From UBA6168 sp964643005 (GTDB lineage Bacteria > Bacteroidota > Bacteroidia > Chitinophagales > Saprospiraceae), in the NCBI GenBank assembly GCA_964643005.1, contig CAZXQI010000003.1, forward strand, positions 1 through 64,000: a stretch of DNA of 64,000 nt, in the 5' to 3' direction. Numbering within the stretch: position 1 is the first letter of the stretch; the number at the start of each line of letters is the position of its first letter. Shown in pieces: positions 50,248-58,628 of the stretch. The position numbers and the translations under genes were made by a program. The notes under the pieces were generated by a model. That model had not been told where the DNA came from. It did no database searches and saw only the letters and a list, made by a program, of their open reading frames with translations.

Positions 50248-51318
50248 ATGAAAACCCTTTTCACCCTGCTCAAAGAAACCCGTCAGGCGCAAAACCTCAA
50301 GTTCAAAGACATTGGCGCCAGCACCGGAATAGACCAGGCGCTGCTCAGCAAATTCGAAAACGGCAACCGCCTGCCGACAGCAGAACAAATCAATCTGCTG
50401 GCCAATGCCTATGGGCTGGATTCGAAAGAACTGCGCAAACTCTGGCTGGCTGAGAAGGTGCTACAGGTCGTCCGGTACGAGCCACAGGCCGCCGAGGTAC
50501 TGGCCGTCGCCGAAAGCCGGGTCGAGTTTCTGACCGGCAAACGCTCCTTAGAGACGCCCAGCCTTCCTTTTGATTTGCAGAAAAAACTGGCCGTCATTGA
50601 CGAGTTAAAAGCAAAATGGCAGGCGCTCAGGCCGCTTAATTCAGCACAGTTGAAAAAAATGCAGGCCTTTTTCAAGGTAGAATACACCTTCGAAAGCAAC
50701 CGCATTGAAGGCAATACGCTGAGCCTTCAGGAGACCGGCCTCGTCGTCAACGAGGGGCTAACCATCAGCAATAAGCCCATGCGGGAGCACCTCGAAGCCA
50801 TCAACCATGCCGAGGCCGTGGATCTCATTGTAGAGCTGGCTCAGAGGCGGGAAGATCTCAGCCGCAGCAGCCTGCTCGAACTGCATGCGCTCGTCCTACG
50901 GGGCATTGATCGCGAAGGCGCCGGCCGCTATCGCAGCGTGCCGGTACGCATCTCCGGCAGCCGGCACGAGCCGCCGCAGCACTATCTGCTCGACAAGCTC
51001 ATGGAGGACTACTTCCTCCACTATCGCTCGCAGTTGGGAGCGATGCATCCCGTTGTCTTAGCCGCCGAAATGCACGAGCGCTTAGTGAGCATTCACCCGT
51101 TCATTGACGGCAACGGGCGCAGCTCCCGCTTAGTGATGAATCTGATTCTGCTGCGCAACGGCTACACCATCGCCAATCTCAAAGGCGACAACAATTCCAG
51201 ATTAGCCTACTACCAGGCGCTTGAAAAAGTGCAGGTGGACAATGAACCGGAAGTCTTCTACCATTTAGTGGCAGACGCCGTGGAAAGCTCTCTGAGGGCG
51301 CACCTGCAATTGGCTTAA
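50248..51318 (+). CDS. Fic family protein with N-terminal XRE-type HTH
   Basis: The 356-residue protein joins an N-terminal helix-turn-helix (KETRQAQNLKFKDIGASTGI DQALLSKFENGNRLPTAEQI, residues 9-60) to a Fic domain. The Fic active site HPFIDGNGRSSR begins at His283. An inhibitory helix motif of the S/TxxxE form is present ahead of it: SNRIEGN with Ser150 and Glu154, so this is a class II, self-inhibited Fic protein. Such enzymes transfer AMP from ATP to a target Ser/Thr/Tyr. The HTH suggests it also binds DNA, perhaps its own promoter. No antitoxin gene is next to it. Confidence 0.93.
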   Translation: MKTLFTLLKETRQAQNLKFKDIGASTGIDQALLSKFENGNRLPTAEQINLLANAYGLDSKELRKLWLAEKVLQVVRYEPQAAEVLAVAESRVEFLTGKRSLETPSLPFDLQKKLAVIDELKAKWQALRPLNSAQLKKMQAFFKVEYTFESNRIEGNTLSLQETGLVVNEGLTISNKPMREHLEAINHAEAVDLIVELAQRREDLSRSSLLELHALVLRGIDREGAGRYRSVPVRISGSRHEPPQHYLLDKLMEDYFLHYRSQLGAMHPVVLAAEMHERLVSIHPFIDGNGRSSRLVMNLILLRNGYTIANLKGDNNSRLAYYQALEKVQVDNEPEVFYHLVADAVESSLRAHLQLA

Positions 51319-51425
51319 TACAGTTCGGCGGACTGGCGTTCAGGTGGAACCAGCTCCCGCCTGAGCCGATTTTTTGAGCGCGCGAGCGAGGGAGGTTACG
51401 GATTGGCGCAGATTGTTTCCACAGC

Positions 51426-52370
51426 TTATTGATGGGCGCTGCGCAGGACAATGTTATCAGAATCCAGCCCGTCTTTTTGCATAGCCGCTTCCACGTCGGC
51501 GCAGGGTCGCAGACTACCATCATTTATTATTCTAAAAACTTCATAGTCAAATGAGCGGGCGTATTCCACCGCCTTGCGATGCGATTCGTTTTGTCCGGTG
51601 GTAGCGAGGTACTCCATGACGATGACGGGGCGGTGTTTTGCTATGAATCTCTCCATGCCTCGCAATACTTGAGGCTCGGCGCCCTCGACATCAATTTTTA
51701 TGAGGGTCGGTAAAATGGGAGCGGCCTCCGCGCTATGCTTTTGATTTAGTTCCGCAAAAAAATCATCTAAGCGCCGCCCCTGCACTTCGATGCGCTTTGG
51801 TGGATTGGCTCTCAGCCAGGCGGCATCTTCCGGATCCGGTAAGACGAGGGAATTGTACTCTGAAAAAAGAGCGGGGAACTCGCTGAACATCAGGATTTTA
51901 TTTTCGTCGGACGCTGCGCGATGGAGAGCTGCGACCGTTCCAGACTGCGCCGTATTTTTTTTCAAAATTTCAAAGGTCGAATTGGAAGCTTCGAAAGCGA
52001 AAACCCGCCCTGTCTCGCCCGTTAGCCGGGCGGCCAGCAAAGTAAAAAAACCGAAATGCGCCCCTACATCGCAAAACACATCGCCTGGCCGGAGGGTCTT
52101 TATCAGAAACCTGGCGAGGCGTATTTCGGAGTCGTGTGTCTTGGCGCCGAAGAGAAATATCTCGGTGGCGGAGGGCAGAACGACTTCCATTTCGGCGCCG
52201 AAGAAAGTGCGGGCTTTGGCATACCTGCCCCGCTTCCGCAGGGGATAAACCAATCTCCAATAGCCGATGGCAGACAGGTAGCGAAGGGGGTTTTTGAAAA
52301 ACCGCCCCGGTACGCCGCCCTGCGCCAGGCGCTCGATGGCGTCCAATTCTTTTATTAAGGTTTCGTCCAT
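51426..52370 (-). CDS. FkbM family methyltransferase
   Basis: The 314-residue protein has a class I methyltransferase fold with the SAM motif FCDVGAHFGFFTLLAARLTG (motif I), VFAFEASNSTFEILKKN and the FkbM-type TLIKIDVEGAEPQVLRGMER FIAKHRPVIVMEY block. The family often methylates hydroxyls in glycans or secondary metabolites; the target is unknown. The start at 52370 (MDETLIKELDAIERLAQ) avoids overlap with mnmG, which an upstream start at 52439 would cause. It follows mnmG by 34 bases and may be co-transcribed. Confidence 0.9.
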   Translation of the reverse strand: MDETLIKELDAIERLAQGGVPGRFFKNPLRYLSAIGYWRLVYPLRKRGRYAKARTFFGAEMEVVLPSATEIFLFGAKTHDSEIRLARFLIKTLRPGDVFCDVGAHFGFFTLLAARLTGETGRVFAFEASNSTFEILKKNTAQSGTVAALHRAASDENKILMFSEFPALFSEYNSLVLPDPEDAAWLRANPPKRIEVQGRRLDDFFAELNQKHSAEAAPILPTLIKIDVEGAEPQVLRGMERFIAKHRPVIVMEYLATTGQNESHRKAVEYARSFDYEVFRIINDGSLRPCADVEAAMQKDGLDSDNIVLRSAHQ

Positions 52371-52404
52371 CCGATTTTTTTCCCGAAGATTTAAAATTCC
52401 TCCT

Positions 52405-54306
52405 CTACCTGCCCATGTGAACCAGTAAGACTGATACATCCGCCGGGGAGACGCCGCTGATGCGACTGGCTTGGCCGATAGTGCGAGGTTTGATTTTATT
52501 CAGCCTCTCTCTGGCCTCTTTGGAGAGGGCGTTCAATTGCTGGAAATCAAAATCTTCCAGAATGCGCACCGATTCTAAGCGATTCATTTTGTCCACCATC
52601 TCCTGCTCTTTTCGGATATAGCCTTCGTACTTCATGCGGATTTCGGCGTCGTTGAGGAACTCCTCGTCATAGCGGGAGCAGAAGGCGTCCACCGCCGGCA
52701 GCGCCTCTCTCAGAGCCTTCATGTCCACGTGGGGGCGCAACAGTACGCCGTGCAGTTTCACCTGCTGGCGGATGGGCGAAGAGCCGATGCGCTCCAGATA
52801 GCCGTTGATGCTGTCCGGCGAGAGGCTGTAGTTCTCAAAGAATTTCTCTATTTCTTTGGAGGCGGTTTCTTTGGCCTGCACCCTTTCCATGCGCCGACTC
52901 AGGTCTGAGTCTTGCAAAGGCCGCCCCGCCCATTGGCCGTCTCGCTCCGCTAATTGCCAGGCGTAGTGCGTGAGACGGGTATCGGCATTGTCCTGGCGCA
53001 GCAGGATGCGATACTCGGCGCGGGAGGTAAACATGCGATACGGCTCATCCACTCCCTTGTTGATCAGGTCGTCAATGAGCACGCCGATATAGGCTTCGGA
53101 GCGCTTCAAGATAAGAGGTTCCTGATCTCGGATGGCTAAGTGGGCGTTGAAGCCCGCCATTTGTCCTTGGCAGCCCGCTTCCTCGTAGCCCGTGGTGCCG
53201 TTGATTTGTCCCGCAAAAAAGAGGTTTTTGATCAGGTGCGTCTCCAATGAAAGTTTCAACTGGTAGGGCGGGAAGTAGTCGTATTCGATAGCGTAGCCAG
53301 GCCGGAACATTTTGGCGTTTTCAAATCCGACAATCCGGCGCAGCGCCTTATACTGCACGTCTTCCGGCAGGGAGGACGAAAAGCCGTTGACATACACCTC
53401 GCAGGTGTCCCAGCCTTCCGGTTCCACAAAAATCTGGTGGCGCTCCTTGTCGGCAAAGCGGTTGATCTTGTCTTCAATACTGGGGCAGTAGCGGGGACCG
53501 ACACCCTTGATTCGCCCCTGAAACATCGGCGATTTGTCGAAGCCCTCTTTCAGGATTTCGTGTACTTCCGCACTGGTGTAGGTGATGTGGCAGGGCAGTT
53601 GTTTTTCCAGAACGGGCGTATCCGTGTAGCTGAATTTCCCCGGAGGATTATCGCCCTCCTGAATTTCCATGCGGGAATAGTCGAGCGAGCGCCCGTCGAG
53701 GCGGGGAGGGGTTCCGGTTTTCATTCGTCCCGATTCGAAGCCCAGTTCGACGAGTTGTTCGGTGATGCCTTTGGCGGCTCGTTCGCCGGCGCGGCCTCCT
53801 CCAAACTGCTTTTCTCCGATATGGATAATGCCATTCAGGAAAGTGCCATTGGTCAGCACAACAGCCCGGCTTTCAATCTCTAATCCCATGCTGGTGCGCA
53901 CGCCGCAGACCCGATCGCCTTTCACTATGATGGAAGTAACCATTTCCTGCCAAAAGTCAATATTGGGATGAGCCTCCAGCATCTGACGCCATTTGGCGGC
54001 AAAGCGCATGCGATCGCTCTGGGCGCGGGGGCTCCACATAGCAGGTCCTTTGGAGCGGTTCAACATGCGAAACTGGATAGCCGTGTGGTCGGTCACGATA
54101 CCCGAATAGCCTCCGAGTGCGTCAATCTCGCGGGCGATCTGGCCTTTGGCTACTCCGCCCATGGCTGGGTTGCAACTCATCTGGGCGATGGTCTGCATGT
54201 TCATCGTCACTAACATGACTTTGGAGCCGAGATTGGCCGCCGCCACCGCCGCCTCGCAGCCTGCATGGCCGCCGCCCACTACGATGATATCATAAATTGG
54301 AAACAT
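52405..54306 (-). CDS. mnmG: tRNA uridine 5-carboxymethylaminomethyl modification enzyme MnmG (GidA)
   Basis: The 633-residue flavoprotein installs the carboxymethylaminomethyl group at U34 of certain tRNAs with MnmE. It has the N-terminal FAD motif IIVVGGGHAGCEAAVAAANL, the GidA signatures SCNPAMGGVAKGQIAREIDA LGG and TGYEEAGCQGQMAGFNAHL, and the C-terminal helical domain binding MnmE and tRNA. The length is standard (about 620-640). A TATTTTTG promoter lies about 140 bases upstream, divergent from purL. Confidence 0.95.
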   Translation of the reverse strand: MFPIYDIIVVGGGHAGCEAAVAAANLGSKVMLVTMNMQTIAQMSCNPAMGGVAKGQIAREIDALGGYSGIVTDHTAIQFRMLNRSKGPAMWSPRAQSDRMRFAAKWRQMLEAHPNIDFWQEMVTSIIVKGDRVCGVRTSMGLEIESRAVVLTNGTFLNGIIHIGEKQFGGGRAGERAAKGITEQLVELGFESGRMKTGTPPRLDGRSLDYSRMEIQEGDNPPGKFSYTDTPVLEKQLPCHITYTSAEVHEILKEGFDKSPMFQGRIKGVGPRYCPSIEDKINRFADKERHQIFVEPEGWDTCEVYVNGFSSSLPEDVQYKALRRIVGFENAKMFRPGYAIEYDYFPPYQLKLSLETHLIKNLFFAGQINGTTGYEEAGCQGQMAGFNAHLAIRDQEPLILKRSEAYIGVLIDDLINKGVDEPYRMFTSRAEYRILLRQDNADTRLTHYAWQLAERDGQWAGRPLQDSDLSRRMERVQAKETASKEIEKFFENYSLSPDSINGYLERIGSSPIRQQVKLHGVLLRPHVDMKALREALPAVDAFCSRYDEEFLNDAEIRMKYEGYIRKEQEMVDKMNRLESVRILEDFDFQQLNALSKEARERLNKIKPRTIGQASRISGVSPADVSVLLVHMGR

Positions 54307-54444
54307 GATCTTGTTGGTAAAAAATTATTGGTCTGGGGTTCCCGCTGATTGCGTTGGCTCTAATGCGGATTTCTCGCAGTTTTTTTTTTAAAAAAACGCT
54401 TTCCCGTCCGCCCTTTCTTTTTTTTAAATTTTTAAAAAAGTTTG

Positions 54445-54452
54445 CAAAAATA
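54445..54452 (-). promoter_or_regulatory. Promoter -7 element of mnmG
   Basis: TATTTTTG on the minus strand matches TAnnTTTG, but the region is AT-rich and the nearest TTG upstream is only 16 bases away. A leader of about 130 bases would precede mnmG. Confidence 0.4.
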
Positions 54453-54526
54453 TAAAAATGAATTTTTTCAAAAACCTCTGTGGGGAAGGGGGGCGATGAA
54501 AGGCCTCATAACAACATGAAATAAAA

Positions 54527-54534
54527 TACCTTTG
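54527..54534 (+). promoter_or_regulatory. Promoter -7 element of purL
   Basis: TACCTTTG matches TAnnTTTG and lies 35 bases ahead of the purL start codon, giving a leader of about 28 bases. No TTG is seen at the usual distance. Confidence 0.55.
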
Positions 54535-54568
54535 TTTCTTCTTTTAAAAAAGCAAACTGCCACCCGAC

Positions 54569-57500
54569 ATGATTCTTTTCTTTGGAAACCCGAAAACCAA
54601 AGTTTACGCCGTTCAAACCGACCAATCCTTATCTGGCAACGACATCCAAAAACTCGTCTGGCTCTTTGGCGAGGCGCCGCAGATTCCGTCCGAAAGCATT
54701 GCCGGGCCTTTTGTCGGCCCCCGCGCGACGATGATTTCTCCCTGGAGCACCAACGCCGTGGAAATTACGCAAAACATGGCGATCTCCGGCGTCCGCCGCA
54801 TGGAAGAATTTTTCAAAATAAAAGAGGGCGAGGGTTACGACCCCATGCTGTCGCAGAAATTTGCCCAACTCGATCAGGACATTTTCGCCATCCACATCGA
54901 GCCGGCGCCCATTCTCGAAATCGGGGACATCGCCGCCTTCAACGAGCAGGAAGGGCTGGCGCTCAGTCAGGAGGAGATCGCCTATTTGGAAGGCGTAGCT
55001 GTGCGCATTGGCCGCCGGCTGACCGACTCGGAGGTGTTTGGCTTTTCGCAGGTCAACAGCGAACACTGCCGCCACAAGATATTCAACGGGGTCTTCGTCA
55101 TTGACGGAGTGGAAAAACCCGTTTCCCTTTTTAAACTCATCAAAAAAACGACCGCCGAAAATCCCAACGGCGTGGTGTCGGCCTACAAGGACAATGTGGC
55201 TTTTCTGCGGGGACCCGAGCTGACTCAGTTTTCTCCCGCCCGCCCCGACGCACCCGATTTCTATGAAAAAAAACGGTTTGAGTCGGTGCTGTCGCTGAAG
55301 GCGGAAACCCATAATTTCCCCACTACCGTAGAGCCTTTCAACGGCGCCGCCACTGGCTCCGGCGGTGAAATCCGCGACCGCTTAGCGGGCGGGCAGGGAT
55401 CTATTCCATTGGCGGGGACTGCGGTGTATATGACCGCCTACAGCCGCCTCGCCAAAAACCGCCCCTGGGAAAAGAGCATGCAGGAAAGGAAATGGCTCTA
55501 TCAGACGCCATTGGATATTTTGATAAAAGCCAGCAATGGCGCTTCCGATTTCGGCAATAAATTCGGGCAGCCGCTCATTGCCGGTTCGCTGCTGAGCTTC
55601 GAGCACGAAGAGGCGGGTCGGCGCTTAGGGTTCGACAAGGTAGTCATGCTGGCGGGCGGCATCGGCTATGGCAAGGCGGCGCAGGCGCAAAAGGGGCAGC
55701 CTCAGCCCGGCGACAAAATCGTGGTCATGGGTGGGGACAACTACCGCATTGGTATGGGCGGCGCCGCCGTATCTTCCGCCGACACCGGCGAACTCGATAT
55801 GGCCATCACCCTGAATGCCGTACAGCGCTCGAATCCCGAAATGCAAAAGCGGGTGGCCAACGCCGTGCGGAGCGCCGTGGAGAGCGGGGACAATTTCATC
55901 GTATCCATCCACGATCATGGGGCGGGCGGCCACCTCAACTGCCTCTCTGAATTAGTGGAGACCACCGGCGGCGCAATTGACTTAGACAAACTGCCCATCG
56001 GCGACCCTACCCTCTCCGCCAAAGAAATCATCGGCAACGAGTCGCAGGAGCGCATGGGCTTAGTCATCGCTCAAAAAAACATGGAGACCCTGCGCAGGAT
56101 TGCGGAACGGGAGCGGGCGCCGATGTACGAAGTGGGCGAGGTCACGGGCGATATGCGCTTCAGCTTTCAGTCTTCTTCCAAAGGCGACAAGCCCATGGAT
56201 TTGGCGCTGACCGACATGTTTGGCAGCTCGCCTAAGACGGTGATGAGCGACAAAAGCGCCGACCGCCGCTTTGCCGGATTGGACTACAAGGCCGGAGACA
56301 TTCAGCGCTATATTCGGGAGGTGCTGCGCTTAGAAGCTGTCGCCTGCAAAGACTGGCTGACCAACAAGGTGGATCGCTGCGTGGGCGGCCTCGTCGCCAA
56401 ACAGCAATGCGCCGGCTCTCTGCAACTGCCGCTCAACGACTGCGGCGTCATGGCGCTCGACTACGACGGCAAAAGCGGCCTCGCCACTTCTATCGGCCAC
56501 AGTCCCTTGAGCGGTCTGATTGACCCTGTGGCCGGCAGCAGGAATTCCGTCGCCGAGGCGCTGACCAATATCATCTGGGCGCCATTAGAAAAGGGACTGC
56601 GCTCGGTGTCTCTCTCCGCCAACTGGATGTGGCCCTGCAAAAACGAGGGCGAAGACGCCCGCCTGTACGTGGCGGTGGAGGCCATCTCGGATTTTGCCAT
56701 AGCGCTGGGGGTCAACATTCCGACGGGCAAGGACTCGCTTTCGATGAAGCAAAAATACCCCGACGGCAGCGAGGTCATCTCTCCGGGCACGGTCATCGTC
56801 TCCGCCGCCGCCCATTGCGAGGATCGCCGCGGCGTGGTCGAACCCGTCCTGCAAAAAAACGGCGGGGCTATCTACTACCTGAATCTCTCGCAGGACGACT
56901 ACCGCTTAGGCGGCTCTTCCTTCGCCCAGACGAGGAACCGGATTGGAGAAAAGGCGCCGACTGTGCGAGACGCCGCCTATTTTGCCAAAGCTTTCGAGGC
57001 TCTACAGGGGCTGATCAAAGCCGGTTTGGTGTCGGCAGGGCACGACGTTTCGGCGGGCGGGCTGTTGACCTGCCTTTTGGAAATGTGCTTTGCCGATCTC
57101 GATTTGGGCGCCCGAATTGACCTAACGGAATTGGGCGAGGCCGATTCGGTGAAATTGCTCTTTGCCGAAAACAGCAGCGTGGTTTTTCAGGCTAAAGATT
57201 CCTCCGCAGAGGCGGCGCTCAAAGCTGCCGGAGTTTCATTTTTCAAAATAGGAGAACCCACCGATACGCCTTTTTTATTTTTAAAAAATGGTCGGGAAAA
57301 GCGGCGTTTTGACATTTCTAAATTGCGGGATGTCTGGTATGAAACTTCCTATCTCCTCGACCGCCATCAGACTGCGGGCGATCTCGCCGCCCGGCGTTTT
57401 GAAAATTACAAGAGACAACCTCTACATTTTATTTTTCCAAAAAAATTTACGGGAGAACGGCCATTGCGGAGCGAATCTAAATCCCGTATAAAGGCGGCCA

Positions 57501-58234
57501 TCATCCGGGAAAAGGGCAGCAATTCCGAGCGGGAAATGGCGCATGCGCTCTACCTCGCCGGCTTCGATGTGAAAGACGTCCACATGACCGACCTCATCAG
57601 CGAACGGGAGACATTGGAAGACGTGCGCTTCATCTGCGCCGTGGGAGGCTTTTCCAATTCCGACGTACTCGGCTCGGCCAAGGGTTGGGCGGGGGCTTTT
57701 TTATACAATGAAAAGGCAAAGCGGGCATTGGACAATTTCTTCCGACGCGAAGACGCGCTCTCCCTCGGCATCTGCAACGGCGCCCAGCTTTTTATCGAAC
57801 TGAACCTGGTTAATCCGGAGCACGAGCAGCGCTCCCGCCTGCTGCACAACGATTCGCAGAAGTTTGACTGCGTCTTCACCTCGGTAGTCATTCCGGAAAA
57901 CAATTCGGTCATGCTGTCCTCTCTGGCCGGTAGCCGCTTAGGTATCTGGTCCAGCCACGGGGAGGGGAAATTCCGGCTTCCCCTGCCTAAAGACCGCTAC
58001 AACATCGTCGCGGAATTTGGCTACGACGCCTATCCTGCCTGCCCCAACGGCAGCGATTACAATGTCGCTATGCTGGCCAGCGCCGACGGGCGGCACCTGG
58101 TATCCATGCCCCATATCGAGCGTTCTATGTTCCGCTGGAACTGGGCGCATTACCCGGCTGAGCGCCGCAGCGACGACATCTCGCCCTGGATAGAGGCGTT
58201 TCTGAATGCGCGGCGGTGGTTGGAGGCGAGATAG
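54569..58234 (+). CDS. purL: Phosphoribosylformylglycinamidine synthase, single-chain form
   Basis: The 1221-residue enzyme makes FGAM from FGAR, ATP and glutamine, step four of purine synthesis. It has an N-terminal domain, two AIR-synthase-like halves (HNFPTTVEPFNGAATGSGGE IRDRLA; ISPGTVIVSAAAHCED) and a C-terminal class I glutaminase domain with the nucleophile in SLGICNGAQLFIEL and the His/Glu pair in SSHGEGKFRLP. This is the large fused form (as in gamma-proteobacteria, about 1290 residues) rather than PurS-PurQ-PurL. It is a single gene; the upstream gap with mnmG carries divergent promoters. Confidence 0.95.
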   Translation: MILFFGNPKTKVYAVQTDQSLSGNDIQKLVWLFGEAPQIPSESIAGPFVGPRATMISPWSTNAVEITQNMAISGVRRMEEFFKIKEGEGYDPMLSQKFAQLDQDIFAIHIEPAPILEIGDIAAFNEQEGLALSQEEIAYLEGVAVRIGRRLTDSEVFGFSQVNSEHCRHKIFNGVFVIDGVEKPVSLFKLIKKTTAENPNGVVSAYKDNVAFLRGPELTQFSPARPDAPDFYEKKRFESVLSLKAETHNFPTTVEPFNGAATGSGGEIRDRLAGGQGSIPLAGTAVYMTAYSRLAKNRPWEKSMQERKWLYQTPLDILIKASNGASDFGNKFGQPLIAGSLLSFEHEEAGRRLGFDKVVMLAGGIGYGKAAQAQKGQPQPGDKIVVMGGDNYRIGMGGAAVSSADTGELDMAITLNAVQRSNPEMQKRVANAVRSAVESGDNFIVSIHDHGAGGHLNCLSELVETTGGAIDLDKLPIGDPTLSAKEIIGNESQERMGLVIAQKNMETLRRIAERERAPMYEVGEVTGDMRFSFQSSSKGDKPMDLALTDMFGSSPKTVMSDKSADRRFAGLDYKAGDIQRYIREVLRLEAVACKDWLTNKVDRCVGGLVAKQQCAGSLQLPLNDCGVMALDYDGKSGLATSIGHSPLSGLIDPVAGSRNSVAEALTNIIWAPLEKGLRSVSLSANWMWPCKNEGEDARLYVAVEAISDFAIALGVNIPTGKDSLSMKQKYPDGSEVISPGTVIVSAAAHCEDRRGVVEPVLQKNGGAIYYLNLSQDDYRLGGSSFAQTRNRIGEKAPTVRDAAYFAKAFEALQGLIKAGLVSAGHDVSAGGLLTCLLEMCFADLDLGARIDLTELGEADSVKLLFAENSSVVFQAKDSSAEAALKAAGVSFFKIGEPTDTPFLFLKNGREKRRFDISKLRDVWYETSYLLDRHQTAGDLAARRFENYKRQPLHFIFPKKFTGERPLRSESKSRIKAAIIREKGSNSEREMAHALYLAGFDVKDVHMTDLISERETLEDVRFICAVGGFSNSDVLGSAKGWAGAFLYNEKAKRALDNFFRREDALSLGICNGAQLFIELNLVNPEHEQRSRLLHNDSQKFDCVFTSVVIPENNSVMLSSLAGSRLGIWSSHGEGKFRLPLPKDRYNIVAEFGYDAYPACPNGSDYNVAMLASADGRHLVSMPHIERSMFRWNWAHYPAERRSDDISPWIEAFLNARRWLEAR

Positions 58235-58420
58235 GGCGGCGGTATCCGGCAGCTAGCGGGGGGCTTTTTGACAGTGGAGAAAATTAGTTTGAGTTCACTT
58301 CGGATCTGACGGGGTTTTTCTTAAAATAAAGAAGGTAAAAGCATCCTATCGCGCAAGGCTGCGAAAACATGGCGTCCTCGCGAGACGAAATGAGAGGGGC
58401 GCATTTTTCTACCAACATGT

Positions 58421-58436
58421 AATCCCTAATGGGATT
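58421..58436. repeat. REP-like palindrome in the purL downstream gap
   Basis: AATCCC-TAAT-GGGATT is a perfect 6-bp dyad with a four-base loop in the 394-base gap between purL and the cupredoxin gene. It is preceded by TGT, as is the reverse strand of the 46087-46102 element (TGTAACCTC). Neighbouring TTCTACCAACATG also resembles sequence common beside such elements in Bacteroidota. No supported gene lies in the gap; a 74-codon minus-strand frame spans the palindrome (58284-58508) without recognisable content. Confidence 0.5.
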
Positions 58437-58564
58437 GAAAGGGAGACGAATAATAAGTATGATAAAATCGAACGCGCCGGCAGGCAAAAAATATCGGTAA
58501 AAAGCCATTCAAAAATGCGGTTTGTGCCGTAGGTATAAAATGTTAGCGGGGGAGGCAAAAGAAC

Positions 58565-58600
58565 AGGCGACTTTAGATACACGGATATCTAAAGTCGCCT
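58565..58600. terminator. Bidirectional terminator, perfect 15-bp stem
   Basis: AGGCGACTTTAGATA (58565-58579) pairs perfectly with TATCTAAAGTCGCCT (58586-58600) around a six-base loop. It lies between convergent purL and the cupredoxin gene. Downstream on plus is TTCTGTT, on minus GTTCTTTTG. Confidence 0.8.
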
Positions 58601-58628
58601 TTCTGTTATGGCGGGGAGCCTTGCTAAA

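Noticed and set aside
52371..52439. Longer N-terminus for the FkbM methyltransferase
   Set aside because: It would overlap the end of mnmG and adds a stretch not like the family.
58421..58445. CRISPR repeat (sequence ends in GGGATTGAAAG)
   Set aside because: The ending resembles some CRISPR repeats, but only one copy is present, with no spacer array and no cas genes.
58284..58508. 74-codon minus-strand gene
   Set aside because: It spans the palindrome at 58421 and has no recognisable content.
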